This document shows, one piece after another, positions 14,733-23,212 of a stretch of 35,921 bases of DNA (its first letter is position 1; the number at the start of each line of letters is the position of its first letter). A program made the position numbers and the translations under genes. A model generated the notes under the pieces. The model was not told the origin of the DNA and did no database searches. It saw only the letters and a list, made by a program, of their open reading frames with translations. Origin of the DNA: an uncultured Prevotellaceae bacterium (GTDB taxonomy: Bacteria > Bacteroidota > Bacteroidia > Bacteroidales > Bacteroidaceae); the NCBI GenBank assembly GCA_937877605.1, contig CALFJA010000018.1, forward strand, positions 1 to 35,921, written 5' to 3'.

Positions 14733-15601
14733 AAAAGGGAACAGAAACTTCATCATTTGGCGTATCGGCAAGGGTTGGGCATAATTCAGAAAAGTTTTAC
14801 AGCTCAAATCTGTATAAAGGGATAAACTTAACTGAAGTTTCCGATACAAGTGAAAATGCTATTAAGGCTGGACATCTGAATAAAATATTTGCACATACTT
14901 CGGAGAGCATGATTGAATTGCCAGACAGTTCAGTCCATCTAATGATAACCTCTCCACCGTATAATGTAACAAAGGAATACGATAAAAACCTGACATTAGC
15001 AGAATATCTCAAAATGTTGGAGCATGTGATGCGGGAAACATATCGTGTTCTGGTCAACGGTGGACGCGCCTGTGTAAATGTGGCAAATCTTGGAAGAAAG
15101 CCATATATTTCCTTAACGGACTATGTCGGAATCCTAATGGGTCAAATCGGTTTTAATTATCGGGGACAAATAATCTGGGATAAATCGGCATCGTCGGGTG
15201 GCTCTTGTGCTTGGGGTAGTTGGCAAAGCGCAGCCAATCCCTGCTTAAGAGATGTTCATGAATACATTTTAATTTTCAGCAAAGGTAATTACAAACGCAA
15301 GAAAGGCATCGACACAATAAGAAAAGAAGACTTCTTGGAATGGACAAAAAGTATTTGGAAAATGAATACAGAAAGTGCCAAGCGGGTAAGACATCCCGCG
15401 CCTTTCCCAGAAGAATTGCCCCATCGGCTGATCAATCTTTATAGTTTTGAAAACGATATTATTCTTGATCCTTTTATGGGAAGCGGAACCACAGCGGTAG
15501 CCGCATTAAAGAACAAACGGAGATTTATTGGCTATGATATTTCTGAAGAGTATATAAGAATAGCAAACGAACGAATCGCGGATGTTGGTCTGCTGATATA
15601 A
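14729..15601 (+). CDS. Site-specific DNA methyltransferase (amino-methyltransferase, probably N4-cytosine)
   Basis: The 290-residue product has motif IV TSPPYN at residues 74-79 and the S-adenosylmethionine-binding motif DPFMGSGTT near residues 246-254. The catalytic motif precedes the binding motif, which is the beta-class order. An S-P-P-Y core is most often seen in N4-cytosine enzymes, whereas D-P-P-Y marks most N6-adenine enzymes. The base call is therefore inference. It protects host DNA from the endonuclease encoded just upstream, with which it overlaps by 4 bp. A 23-bp perfect hairpin terminator follows the stop. Confidence 0.88.
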   Translation: MKKGTETSSFGVSARVGHNSEKFYSSNLYKGINLTEVSDTSENAIKAGHLNKIFAHTSESMIELPDSSVHLMITSPPYNVTKEYDKNLTLAEYLKMLEHVMRETYRVLVNGGRACVNVANLGRKPYISLTDYVGILMGQIGFNYRGQIIWDKSASSGGSCAWGSWQSAANPCLRDVHEYILIFSKGNYKRKKGIDTIRKEDFLEWTKSIWKMNTESAKRVRHPAPFPEELPHRLINLYSFENDIILDPFMGSGTTAVAALKNKRRFIGYDISEEYIRIANERIADVGLLI

Positions 15602-15615
15602 AATGGCTTTCTGTT

Positions 15616-15667
15616 GAACAAAAAAAAGAGGATGTGTCAAAATAGACACATCCTCTTTTTTTTGTTC
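15616..15667. terminator. Bidirectional terminator between the methyltransferase and TPR genes
   Basis: The arms 15616-15638 and 15645-15667 are perfect 23-bp complements (GAAC, eight A, then GAGGATGTGTC) around a 6-nt loop. The A and T runs flank the GC-rich part on both sides, so it works for both converging genes. Confidence 0.9.
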
Positions 15668-15683
15668 GTGTATGAGAATTGGA

Positions 15684-17114
15684 TTACTCAGTTGGTTGTT
15701 CTGCTCCCATCTGGTCGAGTTCTTCCTTTGCTTCAACGGCTTGCTTGGCCAGTGAGTTCTCCGGGTCGAGTTTCAGGAGTTTCTGGAAGTAGGGATAGGC
15801 CTTTTCAAGGTCGTTCTTGGCGCTCCAGAAGATGTAGCCGGCATTCTTATAGGCAGTCTTGAGGGCTCCGAGTTCATCGTTGTCGCACTGCTTGGCTTCC
15901 AGTTCGCTGATGACCTTGTGGTAGTAGTTCAATGCCACCTCGTCGCGTTCGGTCTGGAAGGCGCCGTTGGCAGCCAGCAGGTTGGCGTAGTAGCCGATGG
16001 ACGGATATTTCTTGCCCATGTTCTCGAAGATGGACAGCGCCTTGGCGAAGTTGGCTTCAGGTGCCTCCCCCTTGCCGACTTTCTGGATATAGATGCCGGC
16101 CAGCTTGGCATAGTCGGACGGAGTGGTGCTGGTGCTGTTGTTCATGTACTGCTCGCTGTATTCGAGAGCCTTGTCTTCGAGTCCCATCTCGGTGTAGACA
16201 TCGGAGATGTACTGCAGCGGTTTGAAGTCCTTGTTGTCCTGTGCGAGCGCCTTCTGATACTGCTCGATGGCTTTCTCAAACTGCTTGTTGCCCTTGAGAG
16301 CATTGCCGTAGTAGACATAGTCGCGTGCACTCTTCTTGGCAGTGTCGGCCATGACGGCTTCGGCGTGAGCCAGTGCCTCGGCATACTTATAGGTGTCGGT
16401 GGCAGCCCAGAGAGCGATGCGCTTGAAGGTGACATTCTTCGGGAACTTTGAAATACCGTATTCTGCCACTTCCAGTGCACGAGCCTTGTCCTCGCTCATG
16501 TAGGCCGATACGGCATATTCTGCCAGGCGCCAGTCCTCGAGGTTGGCTTTGTTGGTCTGCTTGAAGTAGTCGTAGGATTTCTTGTACTGGCCTCCGGCGT
16601 AGAAGGTGTGGGCAGCTTCGGCCTCGATGGGATAGTCCGGGCGCACTTTCTTGAGCTGTTCGAGCACACGGGCAGCATCTTCCGGGCTGCGCTTGCGGTA
16701 TACATTGGCATAGGACATGTAGCCCTGCGGGTTCTGCGGGTCCATGGTGATGGCCTGGTTGTACCACATGGCTGCGTTTCCGCCCTGGTCTTTCATGGCC
16801 TCAACATCGCCGAGAAGGCAGTAGGCATTGCCATAGGTCTTGAATTTCTGGATGACCTGATTGCCGATTTCTGTGGCTTCGTCGAAACGCTTGTTCAGAA
16901 GGAGCGTGTTGCCCAGGGCAACCATTGCCTCAGGGTCTTTTTTGAAGGACTTTGTATAGTTCTTCATGGACTCTTTCAAGGCAGCTTCGTTGTTGGCCTT
17001 CAAGGCTGTTTCGACCGACTTGAGCATTGCTTTGTAGGCAGCTTCTTGTGCCAAGAGCGGTGTGGACAATCCCATTGCCAGCACTACCGCAAGAACAAAT
17101 TTAATCGCTTTCAT
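15684..17114 (-). CDS. Periplasmic TPR-repeat protein of the TonB locus
   Basis: The 476-residue product has a signal peptide (MKAIKFVLAVVLAMGLSTPLLA-QE). Most of the mature part is tetratricopeptide repeats. Clear examples are PEAMVALGNTLLLNKRFDEATEIG, GNAYCLLGDVEAMKDQGG and KGNKQFEKAIEQYQKALAQD. The last repeat ends LLKLDPENSLAKQAVEAKEEL. TPR domains bind proteins and organise complexes. It is last in the gene row TonB, PstS-like, TonB C-terminal domain, TPR, starting 27 bp after the small TonB-domain gene. It likely supports the same envelope energy or uptake system. No enzyme motif is seen. Confidence 0.85.
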   Translation of the reverse strand: MKAIKFVLAVVLAMGLSTPLLAQEAAYKAMLKSVETALKANNEAALKESMKNYTKSFKKDPEAMVALGNTLLLNKRFDEATEIGNQVIQKFKTYGNAYCLLGDVEAMKDQGGNAAMWYNQAITMDPQNPQGYMSYANVYRKRSPEDAARVLEQLKKVRPDYPIEAEAAHTFYAGGQYKKSYDYFKQTNKANLEDWRLAEYAVSAYMSEDKARALEVAEYGISKFPKNVTFKRIALWAATDTYKYAEALAHAEAVMADTAKKSARDYVYYGNALKGNKQFEKAIEQYQKALAQDNKDFKPLQYISDVYTEMGLEDKALEYSEQYMNNSTSTTPSDYAKLAGIYIQKVGKGEAPEANFAKALSIFENMGKKYPSIGYYANLLAANGAFQTERDEVALNYYHKVISELEAKQCDNDELGALKTAYKNAGYIFWSAKNDLEKAYPYFQKLLKLDPENSLAKQAVEAKEELDQMGAEQPTE

Positions 17115-17141
17115 AGTTGTAGTCTTTCTTATTTGTGTTTT

Positions 17142-17540
17142 CTATTCTTCTTCTGTAGGTAATTTAAAGTTTATGGGCAATGTAAACCTGACGCGTACAG
17201 GCTTCCCGTTCATGTATCCCGGTGCCCACTTCGGCATGATGCTCACCACTCGTATGGCTTCCTTGTCAAGCGACGGGTCTACCGAGCGTACGGTGTGTAT
17301 GTCGGAGATGGAGCCATCCTTCTCCACGATGAAAGCCACCAGCACCCGTCCCTCAATGCGGGACGCCATAGCCAATTCGGGATATTGCAGGTTCTCCTGA
17401 AGAAACTGTATCAGCGCCGGTATGCCGCCGGGGTATTCCGGCATCTGTTCTACCACATCGTAGGCTTTTTCTGTCGACTGTGCCATGGCGGTCAGCGGCA
17501 GGAGGAACGATGTGAGCAATATGAGAACGAACTGTTTCAT
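17142..17540 (-). CDS. Secreted TonB C-terminal domain protein without a membrane anchor
   Basis: The 132-residue product starts with a cleavable signal peptide (MKQFVLILLTSFLLPLTAMA-Q) and then goes straight into a TonB C-terminal domain: YDVVEQMPEYPGG, GRVLVAFIVEKDGSISDI, SVDPSLDKEAIRVV and WAPGYMNGKPVRVRFTLP. The Lys/Pro-rich linker of ordinary TonB is absent, so the mature protein should be free in the periplasm. It closely resembles the C-terminal domain of the TonB at 18756-19598. Positions 17254-17289 and 18856-18891 are identical over 36 bases, so the genes look recently duplicated or converted. The gene lies 54 bp after the PstS-like gene. Confidence 0.85.
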   Translation of the reverse strand: MKQFVLILLTSFLLPLTAMAQSTEKAYDVVEQMPEYPGGIPALIQFLQENLQYPELAMASRIEGRVLVAFIVEKDGSISDIHTVRSVDPSLDKEAIRVVSIMPKWAPGYMNGKPVRVRFTLPINFKLPTEEE

Positions 17541-17594
17541 GGCGATGTTGCTTTTTCCATATTGACGGATGGGGATGTATATGGTAAACAGGGG

Positions 17595-18557
17595 TTATTC
17601 TTTTTTAACATTTACGCGGCGGTAGGTGATGTCTCCACGGTAGGGGAGCAGTCCTGCCTTGAAGATGATGAGCTGCCCCTTGGGCTTGGAAATCCAGTTG
17701 GCGAACGAGTAGGGTAGTCCGCGCTGTGGGTCTACGAGGATGGCGTAGATGGTGCGTGCAAAGGGATAGCGCCCGTCAAGCAGGTAGGCCTGATAGGGCT
17801 TCCATGAGTTTTCCCATGTGGCGGTGTCCTTTGTTGAAACGGACATGACATGGATGTTCTTGCGGAAGGTCGTGTTGGTGGTGTCGCGGCGGTCGTTGAG
17901 CCAGTTGCTGCCGATGACACCGATGGCATTTGGGGTCTGGTCAACATAGTCGACCACTTCCTTGCTGGTCTTCGCTGCGACAATGTTGGGGCTTTCTATC
18001 TGGCGTCCTTCCATGACGGAGTCGACTACATAGCGAAGAGTGGCAGACAGCTTGTTGTCGAAGACAACCTCGATGTCACCCTTGTCGGACGATGGATTGA
18101 GCTGTTTCCAACTTGTTACCTCGCCGCTGAGGATGTGCTTGATGTTGTTCACCGTGATGCAGGTGTCGTTGTTGGTGCGGTTGGAGATGAATGCCAAGCC
18201 GTCATAGCCGATGGGGAAGACTTCCGGGCGCTGCCTCTTGGTCTTGAGGAATGCCACTTCCTGCTCGGTCAGGGCACGGGAGGTGATGTACAGGCACGAC
18301 TTCAGTTCGTTGATGGAGTCCATGGCTGCCGTCTCGTCAATGTAGAGCGGCTCGAGGTGTGCCTGGGGATATTCGTACTCGAACTGGGCTATCAACTCTT
18401 CGAGGATGGGACTGAGACTCTCGTCGGCTACGAAAGAGATGGTGCCTGAAGTGGGGGTGTCGGTCCGTCCGCCGCGCTTCGAACTGTTGTCGCAACTCAC
18501 GGCCGCGGCAATCAGGAAGATGGCGCAGAAAAGGGCGATGACAAAATGCTTGTTCAT
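17595..18557 (-). CDS. PstS-like phosphate-type substrate-binding lipoprotein
   Basis: The 320-residue product has a lipoprotein signal (LIAAAVSC-DNSSKRGG, Cys near 22). The body matches the PBP-like domain of phosphate-binding proteins: ISFVADESLSPILEELIAQFEYEYP, then SCLYITSRALTEQEV, GYDGLAFISNRTN, ILSGEVTSWKQL, and PNAIGVIGSNWL. It would bind phosphate or a similar anion at the outer or inner membrane. No pstC, pstA or pstB gene is nearby. Instead it sits with TonB genes, an arrangement I recall from other Bacteroidales, so it may serve TonB-linked uptake or sensing rather than a normal Pst transporter. Confidence 0.82.
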   Translation of the reverse strand: MNKHFVIALFCAIFLIAAAVSCDNSSKRGGRTDTPTSGTISFVADESLSPILEELIAQFEYEYPQAHLEPLYIDETAAMDSINELKSCLYITSRALTEQEVAFLKTKRQRPEVFPIGYDGLAFISNRTNNDTCITVNNIKHILSGEVTSWKQLNPSSDKGDIEVVFDNKLSATLRYVVDSVMEGRQIESPNIVAAKTSKEVVDYVDQTPNAIGVIGSNWLNDRRDTTNTTFRKNIHVMSVSTKDTATWENSWKPYQAYLLDGRYPFARTIYAILVDPQRGLPYSFANWISKPKGQLIIFKAGLLPYRGDITYRRVNVKKE

Positions 18558-18624
18558 TGTTGGTTGTGTGTTAGGTAATGAGGGATTAACCTGTATGGGA
18601 CGGGGTGTCTTTGGTTTTTATAAA

Positions 18625-18661
18625 CTTTCGTCAGAAACGCACGATGCGCTCCTGACGAAAG
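18625..18661 (-). terminator. Hairpin between tonB and the PstS-like gene
   Basis: CTTTCGTCAG (18625-18634) pairs with CTGACGAAAG (18652-18661). An inner CGC/GCG pairing shortens the loop. On the minus strand it is followed by TTTATAAAAA, a weak T tract. It may partly end the exbB-exbD-exbD-tonB transcript or separate the level of pstS expression from it. Confidence 0.5.
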
Positions 18662-18755
18662 ATGTTTAGTCCTTCTTTGCTACCTTCAGGTTGGTTCTTG
18701 TCGGCAGCATTGAAGTATATACCTTTATATATTTATATATAGGCATGTCTGTTTA

Positions 18756-19598
18756 TTACTGCAAGCGGAACAATACGGGTACGGTGTACTTCACGCGTAC
18801 ATTCTGTCCGTTCTGACGGCCCGGGTTCCAGCGAGGCATGCTCTTAACCACGCGCATGGCTTCCTTGTCAAGCGACGGGTCTACCGAGCGTGCTACGCGC
18901 ACATCGGAGATGGAACCGTCTTTCTCTACAACGAAACTGATTTGCACACGGCCCTGAACACCGTTCTCCTGAGCAACAACAGGATATTTCACATTGCTCG
19001 AGAGGTAGGACATCAGCGCACCGTTACCACCGGGGAAGGATGGCATTTCCTCAACGACGTCGAAGACTTTGTTTGCCACTTCCTCCTTGGGTGCGGGTGG
19101 AGGTGTGTTCACCGCGATATCGTTTCTTACAGCTTCAACCGTACGGTTCTGGGTACCCTCCTGGTCTACATTACCCACAGCGGCCTTCTTGTCGAGGTCT
19201 TCCATCTGCTTCACCTGGTTTTCCTCTTTTACGAGGTTATCCTTCTTGATGACAGGTGCAGTAAACTTTTGAGTCTGGCGTACTTCGGGAATTTCCTTTT
19301 TGGGCTCCACCTTCGGTTGTACCTTGGGCTCTTCTTTTTTCTTCTTCTTGGCAGCCTCCTGAAGGGCTTTCAATTCCATGGCCTGATTGTAGGCCATGCG
19401 CTCTTCTTCGAGTTTCTGCTGGTGTACCTTGTATACGAGGAATCCACCAATGAGAAGTGCAGCGATGAGCAGGATGACGATGGATTTGATGTTGCGGGAA
19501 GAAGTTCCTTTACGAAGTGCATAGGCTCCGTACTCTTTGTTCTTGTCGGCAAACACCATCTCCACCCACTTGGGATCGTATAAATCTATTTTTGCCAT
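18756..19598 (-). CDS. tonB: TonB energy transducer
   Basis: The 280-residue product has a cytoplasmic start containing the Bacteroidetes TonB sequence DKNKEYGAYALR. One transmembrane helix follows at about 37-57 (SIVILLIAALLIGGFLVYKV). A long Lys/Glu/Pro-rich linker follows, with runs of K and PKVEPKKEIPEV. The C-terminal domain runs from about residue 185 (VFDVVEEMPSFPGG to KYTVPVLFRLQ). It passes energy from the ExbB/ExbD motor to TonB-dependent outer-membrane transporters. It is fourth in an operon with exbB and two exbD genes, 28 bp after the second exbD. Confidence 0.93.
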   Translation of the reverse strand: MAKIDLYDPKWVEMVFADKNKEYGAYALRKGTSSRNIKSIVILLIAALLIGGFLVYKVHQQKLEEERMAYNQAMELKALQEAAKKKKKEEPKVQPKVEPKKEIPEVRQTQKFTAPVIKKDNLVKEENQVKQMEDLDKKAAVGNVDQEGTQNRTVEAVRNDIAVNTPPPAPKEEVANKVFDVVEEMPSFPGGNGALMSYLSSNVKYPVVAQENGVQGRVQISFVVEKDGSISDVRVARSVDPSLDKEAMRVVKSMPRWNPGRQNGQNVRVKYTVPVLFRLQ

Positions 19599-19626
19599 AG
19601 TTTTTACTTTCTGTTAGTGTTATCGG

Positions 19627-20283
19627 TTAAAGAGTGATTCCTTTCAGTTTGAGCAGGTGCTCGTCGTCTTCACTGATTTTGTCGATAACATAAGTTCCGA
19701 TACTCAATATCTGCATTTCATCGAGAGCGTCCACCATGTTCTTGTATGAAGCATTATCGGTTGGCTTGATTACGATGGTCAGCGTAGGTATCTTCTCTCC
19801 GTCGAGATTTCCACCTTTGATTTTGCTCAGTTCCTTGTTGAATATACTATCGGGATATTCAAGTGGGCTCTGGGCTCTTTTCTGCTTGAGCTCACGCACT
19901 GCCAGTTCGATTCGCTTTACAGGAACAGTTCCGTCTTCTGTCTTGTGGTTGCGCAGAACTTCGCGGATACCGTCTTTGGCGTTGCCCCATGTAGCCTCTT
20001 TCAGCCAATTGGGGTTGTCGTATTCGGGAATACCTTCGCCGTAGTACAGCTTGTTGTCCGGTGCGAGGTAGAGCGTAACCGATTCAGAAGCCTTGGCTTC
20101 GTTCTTCTGTTCTTCGAGAGTGTTCTTGTCATTACTTGGCATGGTCAATTCCATGGTCTGAGGCTTGCTCAGCGTTGTACAGAGCATGAAGAACGTGATA
20201 AGAAGCATGAGCATGTCCACCATCGGCGTAAAGTCGACGCGTACATTTATTTTCTTCTGTTTGCTTTCTTTCTGCTTTGCCAT
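19627..20283 (-). CDS. exbD: ExbD/TolR-family biopolymer transport protein (second)
   Basis: The 218-residue product has a short basic cytoplasmic start, then one transmembrane helix containing the ExbD signature VDFTPMVDMLMLLITFFML (residues about 16-34, with the proton-carrying Asp in the MVDM segment). A periplasmic domain follows. The domain is longer than in classical ExbD, with an insert rich in Lys and Glu. The start codon shares one base with the stop of the preceding exbD (TAATG), so translation is coupled. It forms the proton-driven motor together with ExbB and the other ExbD. Confidence 0.92.
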   Translation of the reverse strand: MAKQKESKQKKINVRVDFTPMVDMLMLLITFFMLCTTLSKPQTMELTMPSNDKNTLEEQKNEAKASESVTLYLAPDNKLYYGEGIPEYDNPNWLKEATWGNAKDGIREVLRNHKTEDGTVPVKRIELAVRELKQKRAQSPLEYPDSIFNKELSKIKGGNLDGEKIPTLTIVIKPTDNASYKNMVDALDEMQILSIGTYVIDKISEDDEHLLKLKGITL

Positions 20284-20915
20284 TATTCGTCCTCCTGTTT
20301 TTTGAGGTTTGTGATCATGTAGTAGTGACTTTCGTCCATATCCTGCAACTCGTTCATGACGCGCTTAACAGTCTTATAAGGTGTCTTTGCATCAGCTTTG
20401 AGTGCAATCTTGATGTCTTCGTTCACCGTGCGGGCTGCTTGTACCCACTGCTGGAATTCGCTCATGCCACCTTCGATTGAGTCGAGAGGAATACCTTTTG
20501 TGGGAAGGACCTTTGCACGGTTCTGGCTATTCAATCCAAGATATTGCTTGATTTCAGACAGGGGAACGCCGAATGTGCTCTCGCGCTTGAATACATCGAG
20601 TTGCACGGCATCAATGTCTGGAACCATTTCTTGAAGAGCTTTGCCCAACTGGTCGGTATTGTCTATTTGCATAAACACCTGACCTTCTCCGGTTGGTTTG
20701 CCGGCGGGATCCACCGCGGGATTCACCAAAATGGTAAGTACGCCGTTTTCAGGCACCTTGATTTCCGACACTGATCCTGGTGTGTTCACTTTCACAGGCT
20801 CGTTCTTCACGAAGGTGGAGGTGAGCATGAAGAAAGTCAAGAGCAGGGTCATAACATCGGACATTGGTGTCATGTCAATCCAGACGTCACTTTTCTTAAC
20901 TTTTACTTTACCCAT
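20283..20915 (-). CDS. exbD: ExbD/TolR-family biopolymer transport protein (first)
   Basis: The 210-residue product starts MGKVKVKKSDVWIDMTPMSDVMTLLLTFFML, the typical ExbD transmembrane segment with its conserved Asp in PMSDV. The periplasmic part follows, including a TLxFxxDAxTPYKTVKRVMNEL-like end (LKADAKTPYKTVKRVM). It differs clearly from the second ExbD. Bacteroidetes commonly encode two ExbD types next to one ExbB, and they may form a mixed complex. The gene begins 31 bp after exbB. Confidence 0.92.
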   Translation of the reverse strand: MGKVKVKKSDVWIDMTPMSDVMTLLLTFFMLTSTFVKNEPVKVNTPGSVSEIKVPENGVLTILVNPAVDPAGKPTGEGQVFMQIDNTDQLGKALQEMVPDIDAVQLDVFKRESTFGVPLSEIKQYLGLNSQNRAKVLPTKGIPLDSIEGGMSEFQQWVQAARTVNEDIKIALKADAKTPYKTVKRVMNELQDMDESHYYMITNLKKQEDE

Positions 20916-20946
20916 AGCGATAAATGTTTTAAAGGGTTAGCAAAAA

Positions 20947-21780
20947 TTAAGCCTCATCTGTGTGGTTTGCTTCGTAGGTCTGTGCGATTGAATAACCAAC
21001 TTCGTCGAGGGCGAAGGTGAGTTTGTCAACTTTGTTTGTGTAGTAGTTGTAAGCAACAACTGCGCACCAAGATGTACCGATACCGAAGGCGGTGTTGATA
21101 AGGGCCTCGGAGATACCGGCAGAAAGTGCGGCAGAGTCAGCACCACCACCTGCAGACAGAGCGGAGAATGAACGAATCATACCTACAACGGTACCGAGAA
21201 GACCGGTAAGCGTACCTAGTGTAACGATGGTTGCGATGATAGGAAGGTTCATGGTCAGCGTAGGCATCTCGAGCTGGGTTGCTTCCTCGTGAGCCTGTGT
21301 AATCTTTGAAACCTTCTGTGCTTTCTTCAGTTTAGCGTTCTCGGGCTCTTCCATAGCCTTGTAAGCCTTCAGGGAAGCGCCAACAACATTAGCAACAGAG
21401 CCTTGCTGTTTGTCGCAGAGCTGCTGAGCCTTTGCGAAGTCGTTGTCGTTAAGGGCTTTCTTGATCTCAGCAACGAACTTGGGCAGAGCGCCTTTGCCGA
21501 ATGCGGTCTTCAGGGCGAGCCAACGCTCAATGGCCATTGCGATAACGGTCAGCAAGAGTGAGTGGATAACCGGCACAATGATACCACCTTTGAAGATTGT
21601 TCCCCATACATTGACTGGAGTGGTCTTGGTTGCGTCGGCGAAGTTAGCTTCGCGGCCGAACCATGTGAAGAACAATGTGAAAGCGATAATAGCGCAAACG
21701 ATGATAATCCAGAATGCACCTCTTACTCCTTGGAAGCCCTGAGATTTCTTAGGGCTGGCTTTTTTTTGTGTAGTTGCCAT
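20947..21780 (-). CDS. exbB: ExbB/TolQ/MotA-family proton channel protein
   Basis: The 277-residue product has three transmembrane regions: about 22-42 (GAFWIIIVCAIIAFTLFFTW), about 65-85 (GGIIVPVIHSLLLTVIAMAIERW), and a pair near 180-245 that includes LPIIATIVTLGTLTGLLGTVVGMIRSF, the conserved MotA/TolQ/ExbB core. It lacks a signal peptide. It is the stator-ring component of the TonB motor. It is first in the operon, and a TATCTTTG promoter core lies about 105 bp upstream. Confidence 0.93.
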   Translation of the reverse strand: MATTQKKASPKKSQGFQGVRGAFWIIIVCAIIAFTLFFTWFGREANFADATKTTPVNVWGTIFKGGIIVPVIHSLLLTVIAMAIERWLALKTAFGKGALPKFVAEIKKALNDNDFAKAQQLCDKQQGSVANVVGASLKAYKAMEEPENAKLKKAQKVSKITQAHEEATQLEMPTLTMNLPIIATIVTLGTLTGLLGTVVGMIRSFSALSAGGGADSAALSAGISEALINTAFGIGTSWCAVVAYNYYTNKVDKLTFALDEVGYSIAQTYEANHTDEA

Positions 21781-21883
21781 AATAATACTTTAATTTGGGT
21801 TATTAATAAATTGGGTTAAAAAATGTTATATCAAAAGGTAGGTTTTATTGCATTGTCCACATCCTCTAGGCGTGTTCAATAGG

Positions 21884-21891
21884 CAAAGATA
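21884..21891 (-). promoter_or_regulatory. Promoter core of the exbB-exbD-exbD-tonB operon
   Basis: CAAAGATA reads TATCTTTG on the minus strand, exact to TAnnTTTG, 104 bp before the start at 21780. The upstream sequence is AT-rich, and no clear -33 box is visible. Confidence 0.6.
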
Positions 21892-21973
21892 TGAATTAAT
21901 AATAAAAATCGGTTTTAATTAAGAGATTTTAACGCATTGAGCGCTTTTTATTTCCAATTACGCTGCTTTTCGC

Positions 21974-23185
21974 TCATTTTAGGTGCAAGTTGTGCCCCAT
22001 TCGGTCGCGTTTTGTTTTCAGATAGCGTTCGTTGTAGGGATTGGGTGTAATCTCGATGGGGACATTTTCTACGATTTCCAGCCCGTAGGCCTCCAGTCCC
22101 ACGCGCTTGACGGGGTTGTTCGTGAGCAGTCGCATCTTGTGTACGCCGAGGTGGCGGAGCATTTGTGCACCACAGCCGTAGTCTCTTTCGTCGGGCTTGA
22201 ATCCGAGATGCGTGTTGGCATCGACGGTGTCGAGCCCTTCTTCCTGTAGTTTATAGGCGGCAATCTTGTTCATCAGTCCGATGCCACGGCCTTCCTGCTG
22301 CATGTAGATAAGCACGCCTTTCCCTGCTTCTTCAATGGCTTTCATGGCTTTGTGCAGTTGTTCTCCGCAGTCACACCGCTTGCTGCCGAGGATATCGCCG
22401 GTGGCACAGGATGAATGGACGCGCACCAGGATGGGTTCCTCGTCGGTCCAGTTACCTTTCACCAGTGCCATGTGCTCGGCTCCGTTGCTTTCCTGCCGGA
22501 AGGGGATAAGCCGGAAGTGTCCGTAGTCGGTGGGCATGTCCACTTCTTCACCCACTTCTATAAGTGATTCTTTCCGCAACCGATAGGCGATGAGGTCTTT
22601 TATGGAGATAATTTTCAGGTTCCACTCCTTGGCTTTCTCCACCAGTTGCGGCAGCCGTGCCATGGTGCCGTCTTCGTTCATTATTTCGATGAGTGCGCCT
22701 GCCGGGTATAGCCCTGCCAGTTTGCACATATCAATGGCAGCCTCGGTGTGCCCGCTACGCCGTAGTACACCGTTGTCCTGTGCATACAAAGGATTGATGT
22801 GCCCTGGGCGCCCGAAAGTTTCGGGGCGGCTGTCAGGGTTGGCCAGTGCCTTGATAGTCTCGGCACGGTCATGGGCAGAAACGCCTGTGGTGCATCCTTC
22901 CAGTTTGTCAATAGTGATTGTGAAAGGAGTTCCCAATACCGAGGTGTTGTCGTTCACTTGATGGGGCAAGTCCAGCTGTTTGCACCGGCTCATCGTGATA
23001 GGGGCGCAGAGAACGCCCCGGGCGTTTTTCAGCATGAAGTTGACTTTCTCCGTCGTGATTTTTTCTGCGGCGATGATGAGATCGCCCTCATTTTCGCGGT
23101 CTTCGTCGTCAACCACGATGATGAACTTGCCTTGGGCGAAGTCGGCGATGGCTTCTTCTATGGTGTTGAGTGGATTGTGGGGCAT
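21974..23185 (-). CDS. ribBA: Bifunctional 3,4-dihydroxy-2-butanone 4-phosphate synthase / GTP cyclohydrolase II
   Basis: The 403-residue product joins two riboflavin enzymes. Residues 1 to about 205 are the RibB part, with VVDDEDRENEGDLIIAA (metal and substrate binding) and SGHTEAAIDM. Residues about 206-403 are the RibA part, with the zinc-binding Cys set CATGDILGSKRCDCGEQ, the EGRGIGL loop and TNNPVKR. RibB makes the four-carbon unit from ribulose 5-phosphate, and RibA opens GTP. Together they supply both precursors of riboflavin. The gene starts 27 bp after the permease gene, suggesting co-transcription. It is intact and of normal length. Confidence 0.95.
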   Translation of the reverse strand: MPHNPLNTIEEAIADFAQGKFIIVVDDEDRENEGDLIIAAEKITTEKVNFMLKNARGVLCAPITMSRCKQLDLPHQVNDNTSVLGTPFTITIDKLEGCTTGVSAHDRAETIKALANPDSRPETFGRPGHINPLYAQDNGVLRRSGHTEAAIDMCKLAGLYPAGALIEIMNEDGTMARLPQLVEKAKEWNLKIISIKDLIAYRLRKESLIEVGEEVDMPTDYGHFRLIPFRQESNGAEHMALVKGNWTDEEPILVRVHSSCATGDILGSKRCDCGEQLHKAMKAIEEAGKGVLIYMQQEGRGIGLMNKIAAYKLQEEGLDTVDANTHLGFKPDERDYGCGAQMLRHLGVHKMRLLTNNPVKRVGLEAYGLEIVENVPIEITPNPYNERYLKTKRDRMGHNLHLK

Positions 23186-23212
23186 CTTCCTCTTTATTTT
23201 AATAAGGTGTAG

